From the NCBI GenBank assembly GCA_025094145.1, contig JALLLS010000023.1, forward strand, positions 372,001 through 436,000: a stretch of DNA of 64,000 nt, written 5' to 3'. A program made the position numbers and the translations under genes. Source of the stretch: Spinellus fusiger (lineage: Eukaryota; Mucoromycota; Mucoromycetes; Mucorales; Phycomycetaceae). How positions within the stretch are numbered: the first letter of the stretch is position 1; each line of letters opens with the position of its first letter. Positions 43,597-54,146 of this stretch are shown in pieces. Under the pieces are notes generated by a model. That model worked only from the letters and a program-made list of their open reading frames with translations. It ran no database searches and was not told where the DNA came from.

Positions 43597-46152
43597 ATGG
43601 ATTCACTTGTTGAACTCTTTGTCAAAATCGGTCTTTCCGAGCAAAAGGCAAAAGACACTGCCAAGAATAAGAAATTAGCACCTACTCTGCAGACGGTGAT
43701 GAGTGAGGCCGGTGTGCAGGAGACAGGCTGTGACAAGGAAACAGGCATTCTTCTCTATCACCTTGCTACTACCATCACCAAAGACGCCACCTGCCATCGT
43801 GCTCACCTTGTCCATAAGATAATAAAGGGCGACTACAAGACCAGCGACCAAGTGTCAGGTAACATGACAAGTGGATTGCAGGGAGAGAAAAAAACAAAAC
43901 AAAACAAAAACAAACATAGGCTGACTACTTGTACCATGACCCCTTCTCAGCTGCCATTAAATACTGTGAAGACCACCCAGAGATTGAAGAAGCACAACTC
44001 AATGAAGCCTCTGGTGTGGGTAAGTAGGAGTGTTCTGATACTAGAAAGAAAGACTAACACGTCCAAATAACATCAATAACATCAATATATATATATAAAA
44101 GGCATCACTGTCTCTTTGCAGCAAGTCGAATCTGCTCTCCAAGCCTACCTGCAAGACAACAAGGCCTCGATTGAACAGAGCCGCTACAAATCCCTTGGTC
44201 CTACTCTCGCCAACGTGCGTAAGATCCCTGCTCTCCGTTGGGCTGACGGTGGTCTGATCAAATCCGTCATTGATGACAGCTACCTTGCCCTGCTTGGACC
44301 CAAAGACGAAAGAGATGCCCCTCAGAAGAAGAAAAAGGAAAAGACAGCAGAAAAGACAGCAGAAAAGACAGCAGAGACCTTGGATGTTGCCACCATGTTC
44401 TATGAGGGAGAGCTGGCACGTCTCCACAAACCCGGAGGCAACAAGCAAATCAACCCAGCACTGATGAAGGCCCACCTGGAGGCCACCCAAGGCAAGGTCG
44501 TCACTCGTTTCCCACCAGAACCCAATGGCTATCTCCACATTGGACATGCCAAGGCCATCAATGTGAACTTTGGTTATGCCAAGGCCCACCAGGGCATCAC
44601 CTACCTGCGCTACGACGACACCAACCCAAAGGCAGAAGAGGAGAAGTATTTTGTGTCTATCCTGGAGACTGTTCGGTGGTTGGGCTTTGAGCCCTTCAAG
44701 ATCACGTACTCGAGTGACTATTTCCAAGAGCTGTATGATCTTGCTCTGTGTCTGATCCAAAAGGGACTGGCCTACACCTGTCAGTGCACAGGAGAGGAGA
44801 TCTTTGCTCATCGTGGCGGGGACAAGGGAGGAGCACGCACTGCATGCATCCACCGTGACCGCCCCCAAGAAGAAACCCTCGAACAGTTCCAGAACATGAA
44901 GGAAGGAAGGTACAAGGAAGGACAAGTCACCCTTCGTATGAAGATGAACTTGGAGGATGGCAATCCCCAGTTCTGGGACTTGATCGCCTACCGTGTCCTG
45001 TACACACCCCACCACCGCACTGGATCCGACTGGTGCATCTACCCTACGTATGACTACACCCACTGCCTGGTGGACTCCTTTGAGAACATCACCCACTCGC
45101 TCTGCACCACTGAATTCAGACAGTCCCGGGAGAGCTACTACTGGCTAGTGGATGCTGTGGAGGTGTACAAGCCTGTTCAGTGGGAGTACGGACGACTGAA
45201 TGTCACTGGCACTGTCATGTCCAAGCGCAAGCTTCTCCAGATGGTCAATCAGAACCATGTCAGTGGCTGGGATGACCCCCGTCTGTACACCCTGGTGGGC
45301 ATGCGTCGACGTGGCGTGCCTCCAGAAGCCATCAACACCTTTGTCCTTGAGTTGGGCGTCACTACCTCCTTGTCGACGATTGATGTGGTGCGCTTTGATG
45401 CCAAAACACGCGAGTTCCTTGACAAAGCCACGCCTCGTCTTATGGCACTGCTGAACCCCATCCGTGTGGTGCTGACAAATGTTCCTGAAGACTACATTGA
45501 AGAGATTGTCGTTGCCAACAAGCCAAAGGATCCCAGTTTTGGTGAACACACTGTGCCCTTTACACGTGTTGTGTACATTGATGCTGCTGATTTCCGTGAG
45601 CAGGATTCCAAGGACTATTACCGCATGGCACCTGGAAAGTCCGTTGGTTTGTTGAATGTCAAGTACCCTGTCAAGTGTCTGGAGGTGAGGAAGGATGCCG
45701 CTGGACAGGTAGTGGAGTTGGTGTGCAAGTATGAGAACGACATTGAGTTCAAGAAGCCAAAGACCTACATTCATTGGGTGGCCGAGTCTCCTGCCCACCA
45801 TTCGCCTGTTATTCTGGATGAAGTGCGACTGTATGAGCAGCTGTTCAAGCACGACAATCCTAGTGAGGCAGAAGGAGGCTTCCTGAATGACATGAATGAA
45901 CACTCCCTCAGTGCAGTCAAGGGAGCGATGGCTAGTGTGGGCATCTATGACCAGATAGCCCAGTGGGTGAAGAAGACAGGGGGTAAAGATAAGGAGAGCA
46001 TGCGATGGCAATTTGTGCGCACAGGCTATTTCTGTTTGGACAGTGATACTCTTCTGGACACTGAAAAGATACTGCAGGGAGACAAGAGCGGACTTTCCCG
46101 TCTTGTGATTAACAGAACAGTGACGCTTAAAGAAGATTCAGGAAAGGCTTAA
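43597..46152 (+). CDS. GLN4: Glutaminyl-tRNA synthetase
   Basis: Class I synthetase that charges tRNA-Gln, mainly cytosolic. ATG 43597 (MDSLVELFVKIGLSEQKAKD) starts the eukaryote-specific N-terminal domain, in two small exons plus the third's start (GITVSLQQVESALQAYLQDN, exon from 44102). A charged linker (KKKKEKTAEKTAEKTAE, with a repeated AAGACAGCAGAA unit) precedes the catalytic core: TRFPPEPNGYLHIGHAKAIN (HIGH motif, about 44506-44565), YLRYDDTNP, and VMSKRKLL at about 45214-45237 (KMSKS counterpart). The C-terminal beta-barrel anticodon-binding domain ends VNRTVTLKEDSGKA-like at 46152. Length about 790 residues, usual for fungi. Only two introns, both near the 5' end. Codons are strongly C/G-ending compared with neighbours, suggesting high expression. 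Confidence 0.97.
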
Positions 46153-46409
46153 AATGAAAAAGAAAGGGTGCTTTGTATTTATAGCATTAGAATTCAAAAA
46201 ATAAAAAATAAAGATAAAAAACAGAGTGGATGTGTACAATGGAGAAGACTATGTATAAGAGAGGAGGAATAAGAATCATAACCAGATCATTCTTAGTGAC
46301 AGAAGGAGGGGAGATATGTAGACAGGAGACAGGAGACAGGAAACAGGAAACAGAAAGGTGTGGACATCGCTCGACTCGGCCATGGAGTGACTTGCTTTCT
46401 TGGCAGAAC

Positions 46410-46772
46410 TTAGTAGGTGCCTGTCATCAGCGGTGTGTCCTTGCATCCAATCCCGCTGTGTGCAATGTACAATCCCATGCTGGAGGGTGAGTCATAGGGA
46501 AGTTGTTCATTCTTCCATCGGCATTGAGAGCATTCATAGCGTACAGAAGTATTGTCGGAAATGCGTTTGTTGAGAACAATGAGCTGCTTGTCAGAACGTG
46601 TGAGTTGAACTGAGCCTTGGTGTTTGCAGCGTGGGCAAGGGTGTGTAGCGTGTTCCAGTAAGGTTTTCTTTCCTGGACTGCTGACTAGAAGAAACAGAAC
46701 GAGACATGAGTACACATGTCCCCTTGTAGTGGCTGGTATTCTATGCTTACCAAATACAAAATTGGACATCAT
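46410..46772 (-). CDS. Small zinc-ribbon protein of unknown function
   Basis: Two exons on the minus strand. MMSNFVFG starts at 46772 and splices at GTAAGC (about 46749) to SSPGKKTLLEHATHPCPRCK, then HQGSVQLTRSDKQLIVLNKR and YECSQCRWKNEQLP. C-P-R-C and C-S-Q-C, about 30 residues apart with beta-type sequence between, form a zinc-ribbon pattern. The end is CKDTPLMTGTY, stop 46410-46412. About 110 residues. It resembles short conserved fungal zinc-ribbon proteins of unknown role. It lacks the acidic DE pair of TFIIS/Rpa12 ribbons, so I do not call it a polymerase subunit. Confidence 0.68.
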   Translation of the reverse strand: MMSNFVFGKHRIPATTRGHVYSCLVLFLLVSSPGKKTLLEHATHPCPRCKHQGSVQLTRSDKQLIVLNKRISDNTSVRYECSQCRWKNEQLPYDSPSSMGLYIAHSGIGCKDTPLMTGTY

Positions 46773-46950
46773 AGAGAAGAAAAGAGGTGGAAGACGTGTG
46801 GTTTTAGTAAGAGAAGACACTCTAAAAAGTACAAGACAGAAAATAGCCAAGTGTCTTGCTAAGTATCAAAAGCAGGTTTCCAGAAATCATCTCATTTTAT
46901 AGAAGAAATCACTGAATTCCCAAAACAGCCTGCTGACTTTAGTCCTCTCA

Positions 46951-47181
46951 TTGTTCTTCCATTGGCCGCTCTTTTCTCAGTCCAATCAGTCAAAGGGTGT
47001 TTTATGTACCACACCTAAGCCAGCCAAGACACTAAAGACGCCACGTTCCCAAAGGTCCGCCCCTCTTCTACACAACCCAAAGAGTCGCTCTACACAACCC
47101 CAAGAAATCTCCCTAGACAGTCCTCCCTCTCCCCTGGCTCCCTATCCAATAGGGCCGTGGGTCCTGACACTGCCTTTGTAG
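46951..47181 (+). CDS. Unassigned ORF, possibly first exon of an orphan gene
   Basis: Not recognised. Open from ATG 46951, basic and Ser/Pro-rich (TPKPAKTLKTPRSQRS, ISLDSPPSPLAPYP). In another frame just beyond, about 47140-47282, the sequence reads VGPDTAFVGRLLWEQRTEVC then LGRNVIRPAYFLTVHAQSIS, which looks protein-like, so a short intron may join the two. It is divergent from the zinc-ribbon gene, about 180 bp apart, and would share its promoter. Confidence 0.3.
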   Translation: MFFHWPLFSQSNQSKGVLCTTPKPAKTLKTPRSQRSAPLLHNPKSRSTQPQEISLDSPPSPLAPYPIGPWVLTLPL

Positions 47182-47429
47182 GGAGACTTCTCTGGGAACA
47201 GCGCACTGAAGTGTGTCTAGGGCGTAATGTTATCCGGCCTGCCTATTTTCTCACAGTCCATGCCCAATCTATTTCGACATAAAACTCATAAATGACCCTC
47301 TCTCACTGTGGCAACCTCGTGCTACAAATTATATCAGATGAAGTAGAGTCAAAACACCCCATGACCACTGTGTAATGCGTACGTTTCTATCTTTTACTCC
47401 GCTCATGACGAGCGACTGATTGGCGGTCA

Positions 47430-47741
47430 ATGCAATTTATTTCTGTGGTGTCCTACTTGTCAAAGAAAGCAAAAGGGACACATAAGCACCCAAAAACATA
47501 CACATTGCCATACATGGGAATGGGGTGGATCCACACTTTGTTTCTGGTGCTGATTGGTTGCTGGACTGATCCTCTGTACTATCACATTCTAAAAGGAGAC
47601 TGTGGAGGTCCAGCTCAAGCATCCCTACACAAAGCCATCCCTTTGCTTGTAAATCCTCCAAAGATCATCTCCGAAAACCTTAAAAAAGCCACCAATAAGG
47701 CGATGAGGAAACTACAGAAAGCAAAGATAAGCCAATCATAA
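47430..47741 (+). CDS. Unassigned ORF, basic with one hydrophobic segment
   Basis: Not recognised. 103 codons from ATG 47430: a Lys-rich start (YLSKKAKGTHKHPKTY), a hydrophobic stretch (MGWIHTLFLVLIGCWTD), then PLYYHILKGDCGGPAQASLH and a Lys-rich amphipathic end (ISENLKKATNKAMRKLQKAK). It could be an exon of the preceding ORF's gene or a stand-alone small protein; no supporting splice chain is clear. Confidence 0.3.
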   Translation: MQFISVVSYLSKKAKGTHKHPKTYTLPYMGMGWIHTLFLVLIGCWTDPLYYHILKGDCGGPAQASLHKAIPLLVNPPKIISENLKKATNKAMRKLQKAKISQS

Positions 47742-49110
47742 GTAGGATGTGCTGGTTCATGAATTGGCTCATGAATTGGCCATTGACTCAGTCATGGAAT
47801 GCAACACTAAAAGAAGGAGGCCATTTCAAGTCATAGGAAAATCATTCAAAAGTGACAGGTCTTGTTATCTTATTTTAAACAATCATGGGTGATTTATGAC
47901 ATAAAGCCATTTATCAAATCTCAATTTCAGACTGAGATGTGCCCTGTATTATTGAAGAATGAGAGAATATTGATACTAGCTAAAAACAACCCAGTGTCTT
48001 TTTTATTATTATAAATATTAGTTCATAAGACTGCATAGTGTGGGGTGCCATGACATTGAATTCAATTCTGAGCAGGATAATAAATGTGTGTCCAATGAGA
48101 TAATGAAGTAAAACAGAGTCTATAAAGATGAACACGAATACACACACACACTATGGAATACTGAGATCCCAAAATCCTAAAATCCTAAAATCCTAAAATA
48201 GAAAGAGAAAAGAGATTTCTTGAGATCAGCACTACAGAAAACAACAGTCTCTTATTACACATACACAAAGAAAAAGACCTTGATTCCAAAGAAAAAGACT
48301 TTTTGTTTTCTGTGATAAAACACGTAAAGTAAAAAAAAAGGAACCTTCTTTTAATGGCCAATTAGATTAAAAAGGAACTCTTCTAATTACCTTTCTTTTT
48401 CTGGTGAGAGCTTTACAAATGTCCATAAAAAGAAATGGCAATTCACTGCTTGCTCTGAATAGCTTCAGTCTTAGTCATTGCCCTAATGGCTGTGGTTTGG
48501 CATCTCACTACACTGCTTTTAGGCTAAAAAAAACAAAAACAAAACAGGATAAACATAGAAGGCTATTTAGTGTAAATACAAATGCGTCATGATCACTGGA
48601 ACTGAAAGAGGGAATAATTCAGGTTTATGGCATCATGTTGACGTGTTTAATTCGAAAAATAAAAAACAAAAAAATAAAAAACAAACAAGGTGACACAGTA
48701 GACACCAAAGAGTAGGTGGATCCAATAAGGAAATGGTATACTGTCAAAAACAGTTGAGTAGCAAATAATACAAGCCCAAATACTTAACTATGCGACTAGT
48801 GCTGAGTTGATGTTTCCCATTCCTGTCTTAGTTTAATGTATATAATTAAACTCATGCAGGACAAGAGAGTTGAAGTATTTTTAAATTTATAAGCAAAGGG
48901 TGGTTTGACAGATAGAAGGGCTATTAACAAATAAACTCTATCTATACTTGATTATTATGTTATAGGCTTCTATTCTTCTTTCTTTTCTTATACTGTTCTT
49001 GTGATGATAATGATATTATTATAGTTGTTGATAATTGTTGATAGTTGTTGATAATTGTTGATATTATGATAATGATGATAATGATAATGATAAAAATAGT
49101 GACAACAATG
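47742..49110. other. AT-rich gene-free stretch
   Basis: Nothing convincing. Includes a small ATCCTAAA tandem (about 48169-48200), an AAAAAACAAAAACAAAACA tract (about 48527-48548) and AT-rich unique sequence. Confidence 0.5.
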
Positions 49111-49117
49111 ACAACAA

Positions 49118-49217
49118 CCATCATCATAACAACCATCGTAACAACCATCATCATAGCAACCATCATCATAGCAACCATCATCATAGCAACCATCATAGCA
49201 ACCATCATAGCAACCCA
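49118..49217. repeat. CATCATCATAGCAAC minisatellite
   Basis: Seven or so copies of a CAACCATCATCATAG-type unit (15 nt; the last two are 12-nt versions), preceded by ATGATAATGATA and GTTGATAATT repeats from about 49020. They create long low-complexity ORFs on both strands that are not genes. Confidence 0.9.
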
Positions 49218-49906
49218 GTATGAGTCCTCATTTGAACAGGCTCAATTGGTATTGTTGGGTGCAAACAGATAGACCCTTCTAAAATACGCCAGAGTCTGTA
49301 CAAATACACTGAGTGCCAAGTCTTTTGATGGCCACAGTGTTAATAGAATTCTCCAAGTGGACAAACATATGAATGAGATAAGACTGTTTATTGAAACACT
49401 TGCGAGAGTTAGAAAGATAAATAAGGTATGTGATCTAATCAAAAAGACAAGACGATGGAATCAGGCTACTCGAAACAGCGGAGAAAGAGAACAGTCCTTT
49501 ATATTAAGATCAGTGTCACTATTTCAGAAATAAGAAGAGCGTGGACTCAATGAAGAGAGTGATATGAGAGATTGGAGTGGTGGTGAGTTTAACCGGGATC
49601 CATCTGCTGAGTACAGAACTCCACGGACTGGATGTTGACTAGGATAATTTATGGCATTGATCACTACAGGCACCCGTGGGCGGTGTTTGCTTTTACTCCT
49701 CTCTACTGCATAATTCTCTCTTTTTTTTTTGTATTTAATAGATGAGGATCATTAAAGGCCCATGTAATTTTAATTATTTTAATTATTTTAATTATTATAA
49801 TCTTAATCTTAATCATCATCATAAGATACAGGACAGTGTAATGGCCTGTTTCTGCCATTCAATCTATTGAGCAAAGAAAGACAGCTGTACAGTGAAGAGA
49901 TAAAGA

Positions 49907-50843
49907 TTAAACAGTAGCATTCTTCCCTCCCATTGCATGTAGAATAAGACAATGGAAGGTTAAAAGAGAAAGCCCCAATAGAGAATACACAAAAGTATCC
50001 AGAGTGAATGGCCATGCAATGACTTTTTTCATATTAGGCAATGGATCAATCTCTTGTCCATATTTGTTGATAGAATCAATGGGCTCAATGTTAGACGGGA
50101 AGGCTTTGCTTACTAGACTTGTTAAAGACAAGATTTACATTTTGGAATTCTTTTCTTTCAGTAAGGTCTGAAAATAGGTAGGGTAAGACATGAAAAAAAA
50201 GAAGAATCGATTGGATTGAGAATAGATGCGTCTATTGCCATGTGTTGCGTTGGATGACTAATTTCACATTGACTGTGGGCAGCTTGCCAACTCTACTAAG
50301 ACTGCTATGATGGTGGTATAATGGATAGTAAGAATAAAAATGGCATGGGTTAGTGCATAAAGGGTGGTGTTGAGAGCAAAGAGGAAGATGGTAGAGTCAA
50401 TAGAGTCAGAAAATAGTCGATCCCCTGTCAAGAAGCAGTTTTCAATAGAACCAATGCAAAAATTGAAGTTTTTATGGGTGTATTTTGGGATCTCAACATT
50501 AAACAAGAGCCCTTGCAGTGTTGCTCTTATTATTCTACTCAGTGGATATAGTATCTCATGTACACTCATCAATCAATATAAGAAGGGGGTTTTTTCAACA
50601 GAAAAACAGGTAGAATAGATGTGAACTGAATGAATAAATATTTGTAGGGGTCTTCAATGAGAACCCAACCATCAACAAAGTACTCTCACACCGATCTGCA
50701 GTGAGGCGGTTATTGAATAGATCTTTGATGGCGTGTTGTTCTACTGTCACTCCCTCCTTTACCTGAATGAAATCAATCCACTTTGATTGTGAATTGCCTA
50801 GACTGGGACTACCAAGAACACGTAGGAGTTGGCTCTGTGACAA
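49907..50843 (-). CDS. Possible membrane protein gene (uncertain)
   Basis: Weak model. Three minus-strand open stretches look protein-like. 50843-50650: SQSQLLRVLGSPSLGNSQSK, WIDFIQVKEGVTVEQHAIKD. 50560-50264: ILYPLSRIIRATLQGLLFNV, then STIFLFALNTTLYALTHAIF as a likely membrane helix. 50131-49907: NMKKVIAWPFTLDTFVYSLL, LGLSLLTFHCLILHAMGG, stop 49907. Together they would be a protein with several membrane segments. I could not fix splice sites between them, and 50364-50618 is also open on the plus strand. No family recognised. Confidence 0.3.
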
Positions 50844-51518
50844 GAGTTCAAAGTAATTCTATTGAATGGCAGTTACCGTTGACCCTCTCCCCTCCCATTG
50901 TCGGAGATTCCCAAGACATAGCATCCACTGTTAGTAGTAGAATGAAAAGCAGGTGCAAAAGAAAAGAAAGCAGAAAATAGAAACAAGGATGAATAAACTG
51001 TTACTTTTTTATAATAGCCAATGACCTATGGGATGAAAGGTAGTTTCTTTCTATACCACGACAAAGGAGGACTGCTCTGTGGAAATATCCCCAAGTGATG
51101 GAAAGGGTAGACTGAAGAAAGAAAAAAGACACATCAACTTACTACAGCAAAATAGATTCTAAAGGATTCTCTGACATGAATACGAATGGAATCTCTTGAC
51201 TATGGGTGGGCACTGTGGGTGGTTAGATGCAGTCATGAAGGAGACAAAGGGGGAATCGAGTGTAGAGAAGCATTCCTTGAGGAAGCACCTAAATCTATGC
51301 ACTTGTCACTCGTTAAACTACTTTCTGAAAGGCACCAGTGACTCTATCTTGTTAGCATCTCGTGGTCTCGTATGCAAGCAGCCAAATTCCATCACTTCCA
51401 ATAGGACTTGATTGACACGTGACCAGTTTAGTTTTCAATCTTATTTTACTTTTTAACTATTCAAATGCTCCACAGTCATCCATTGAGTAGTCTAGCAGTT
51501 GTGACTGTCTGTGTTGTC

Positions 51519-51803
51519 CTAGGAGTCTTTGGATCTTGTTGTCTGTGGTGCACCATCAGTATCCATAGGGACAGCACCCACAGGGATGGTATTGGTATTA
51601 TCAGTAGAACCAGTACCATCAGTATTCACAGGGACAGCAGCCATAAAGAGAGTATTAGTACTATCAGTAGAATCAGCACCATCAGTCCTATCCGTCTTAA
51701 GAACAGTCTGGTCCGTAGATTGAATATGAATGGACAGATCTATAGGGAGAGATGAGGGTACAAGCTTCTGAGCGGAAGGATGTTCGCTAAAAGGAGAGTC
51801 CAT
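51519..51803 (-). CDS. Thr/Asp/Ser-rich ORF, possible 5' exon of the preceding minus gene
   Basis: From ATG 51803 the minus strand reads MDSPFSEHPSAQKLVPSSLP, then a repetitive TDG/STDSTNT-rich tract encoded by a degenerate tandem repeat (about 51555-51690). Composition suits a disordered N-terminal tail. Whether it joins the membrane ORFs downstream is unknown. Confidence 0.25.
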   Translation of the reverse strand: MDSPFSEHPSAQKLVPSSLPIDLSIHIQSTDQTVLKTDRTDGADSTDSTNTLFMAAVPVNTDGTGSTDNTNTIPVGAVPMDTDGAPQTTRSKDS

Positions 51804-52337
51804 AAATTACCTTTTTCTTCTTCTTCTGTGATCTATGAAAGGATACAACATAAATTTAAGACATAGCACTTGTTATGCATGTAATATTCATGGTGGCAGT
51901 GGTGGCAAGTACCATTGCCCCATCGAGCAGTATTAAATAAGCGTGTACATCATCAATTGTGACGGAGTATTATTTCTCTCTATTTTCCTCTCGTTATTCT
52001 GACTCTGCTACTGGCTTTGTCCTTGCCTTTATTTATGCAGAGGTTTTTATTGTTTTCTCTCTAAATAAGAAGAGAACCTTGCAGTTGGAGTCTACAAAGA
52101 CTGTTTTTTTATTGTGTTGAAGGATGTATGTGTGCAGATAGCTCTCATCCTTCTAGTCTAGAACATTAACATTGGACACACTGCCCAACGGCTCCACTGT
52201 GACGTAGATATTGGTCTGTTCTTTGTAGCCACTTTGTTCATTTGCTCTAGTTCTTTTCAAAAAAGACATAGTGAAGCGGTAAGAAAGGAGAGTGCGATGG
52301 ATGAGAGTGAGTAAAAGTGAACAGGAAGAGGGGGACC

Positions 52338-52346
52338 TATATAAAG
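52338..52346 (+). promoter_or_regulatory. TATA-box-like element
   Basis: TATATAAAG in a GC-rich setting (GGGGACC just before it), about 480 bp upstream of ATG 52827. The interval is almost entirely pyrimidine-rich, as for a long 5' leader. Assigned by pattern only. Confidence 0.4.
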
Positions 52347-52371
52347 ATTTCTACTTGTAGCCTTGTTGTTT

Positions 52372-52795
52372 TCATTTTTCATTTTTCATTTTTCATTTCT
52401 CATTTTTGCACCTGCTTTGATTCATCCTCAAAATAACATATTTCTGCAAGTGTTACCAGCACTACAACATACCTTCTACATATCCGCTACATACTCTCTA
52501 CTGCAATTTGTACATACGCCTTCTCTCTTTCTTATACTTTCTATTTCTACTTTCTCCTCTCTTTTCTCCTCTCTTTTCTCCTCTCTTTTCTCCTCTCTTT
52601 TCTCCTCTCTTTTCCTGTTTCATTTCATTCGCTCTCATTCATCACACTCTATCGCACTCTATCGCATTTTCACCTTTTGTCTTAACGCTTCTATCTGTCT
52701 ATTGATCTGTCTATTGATCTGTCTATCTGTCTATCTATCTATATTTTCATTTTTCATTTTTCATTTCTCATTTCTCATTTCTCATTTCTCATTTT
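52372..52795. repeat. Pyrimidine-rich tandem repeats in the orphan gene leader
   Basis: A TTTTTCA heptamer array at 52372-52408 recurs at 52744-52793, changing to TTTCTCA. Between them are six CTCTCTTTTCTC units (about 52552-52613) and a CTGT(CTAT)-type tetramer run (52696-52742). All pyrimidines lie on the sense strand of the downstream gene. Confidence 0.88.
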
Positions 52796-52826
52796 ATCAC
52801 TAGAGTAGACCTTTATTTAATTCATC

Positions 52827-54146
52827 ATGGCTGGCACTCTCACTTCTCACTCACAAAAAAGATACCGTTCTCCAAGTGCAGCAAAAACCCCACCCTCAGC
52901 ACCCACTGGCAAACTGTCTAAACTAAAGTCTAGTCTTCACTTATTTGGCAAATTTACCAACCCATTCGCCCACTGCACTGATGATATGAACTCAGCACGA
53001 CGCTACTCACTCAGTGCATTGATTCACTGCTTCAAGAGTGATGATAATAAGCTCATTATCCCTCAAACTCACGATACCAACTACGAACACACTCATTACC
53101 GACAAAGGGCTACTCCTCAGGCAGATATTAGCCCTCAGTCACTATCAAAAGAACCTACTATCCTAGTGGATGTCACTCATTTAATACCTGAAAAGAAGAA
53201 ATCACTCCAAAGCATTCTCCTCAAACACAAAACTTCCTTTAATGATTCCGCCCTCTCTATCGATGAGGCTCCTCCTCCTTTTAGGCACCAACATCGACAC
53301 ACAAGCAGTATGCAAAGCGCCGCCCTACCTATACCCTCTTCCACCCCAAAAGTGAAAGTATCACGCCATGCCCGTCACTACTCCCATGTCTCTTATATCT
53401 CATCTAGCATTACCATCAACTCGGAAGATTTAACTGCAAAAGAATTCGCAGATTACACTGGCATTCGAATTCTACCTGAAGACGAGACGAGCAGCGACAC
53501 AAGCGAGAGTGAAAAGCGATGCGAGTGTGACGACGAGGAGGATGTACCTGTGCTTTCCAGTGCCTGCAAGGGGCACGGAAGACACAAGAGCTGTGACACC
53601 ACCACAATGCATGTCAATGAAGACAGCCAAATATCGATGAAAAGCTATTGTACAATGCACAGTCATGATACTCGAGCCTTCCGCAAACCACAGATTTGGG
53701 ATTCTGACTTTTGGAGAAGACCGGCCGTAGAGGGAGGAAATGTGGCTATTCATTCCGCTGATTCGAGACAGCTACCAACCCATGCAAGGTGCAGTTCAAT
53801 TGCAACTACCCCACCGATGCTCAACCTGGAGCATAACAGTGAGCCCCCCATTTTACACACCATGCGAAAACTCAACACGCTCTCTTCTGAAACATTGGGC
53901 AGCGACAACGTGCAAATCAACCTCTCCCATTCAGGTCCACGGAACTGTATTCTTCGAAAAGGAAGATTTGAGATCCATCTTGAGACGCCCGCAGATGCAG
54001 ATGACACTATGGTATCTACAAGACATCCACTAGAGAACGAACCCCACGACAAATCCCACGACAAACCCTACGAACTATCAGAAGAAGCTGTTGTGGAATG
54101 GAAAAGAAAACAGAAAAGTCCACTTTCACAATCAAGTATGCCTTGA
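52827..54146 (+). CDS. Hypothetical intronless protein, Ser/His-rich, largely disordered
   Basis: Not recognised. A single 439-codon exon from ATG 52827 (MAGTLTSHSQKRYRSPSAAK), stop 54144-54146. Mostly polar, Ser/Thr/His-rich and probably disordered. More conserved-looking islands are LSKLKSSLHLFGKFTNPF, KKKSLQSILLKHKTSFND, AKEFADYTGIRILPEDETSS followed by an acidic stretch, and ILRKGRFEIHLE near the end. The C-terminus repeats KSHDKP. No membrane helix, signal peptide or catalytic motif. Its lack of introns is unusual among these intron-rich neighbours. The open frame's length and codon pattern make it very likely real; a signalling or cell-cycle substrate would fit, but that is guesswork. 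Confidence 0.75.
   Translation: MAGTLTSHSQKRYRSPSAAKTPPSAPTGKLSKLKSSLHLFGKFTNPFAHCTDDMNSARRYSLSALIHCFKSDDNKLIIPQTHDTNYEHTHYRQRATPQADISPQSLSKEPTILVDVTHLIPEKKKSLQSILLKHKTSFNDSALSIDEAPPPFRHQHRHTSSMQSAALPIPSSTPKVKVSRHARHYSHVSYISSSITINSEDLTAKEFADYTGIRILPEDETSSDTSESEKRCECDDEEDVPVLSSACKGHGRHKSCDTTTMHVNEDSQISMKSYCTMHSHDTRAFRKPQIWDSDFWRRPAVEGGNVAIHSADSRQLPTHARCSSIATTPPMLNLEHNSEPPILHTMRKLNTLSSETLGSDNVQINLSHSGPRNCILRKGRFEIHLETPADADDTMVSTRHPLENEPHDKSHDKPYELSEEAVVEWKRKQKSPLSQSSMP

Noticed and set aside
44041..45096. 351-codon minus-strand ORF
   Set aside because: It lies wholly inside the glutaminyl-tRNA synthetase coding frame. Its openness follows from the C/G-rich third positions of the sense gene, and its composition matches no known protein.
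45145..46011. 288-codon minus-strand ORF
   Set aside because: Same explanation: antisense shadow of the GlnRS catalytic and anticodon-binding domains.
49045..49272. Ile/Thr-rich ORF and its Met/Val-rich antisense partner
   Set aside because: Translation of ATGATA- and CATCATAGCAAC-type tandem repeats; not a protein-coding pattern.
49240..49275. A 24-nt intron joining FEQAQL to TLLKYARVCTNTLSAKS on the plus strand
   Set aside because: The joined sequence reads well and the removed piece has GT-AG ends and an in-frame stop, but no other intron in the window is below about 40 nt. It remains an unsupported coincidence unless transcripts show it.
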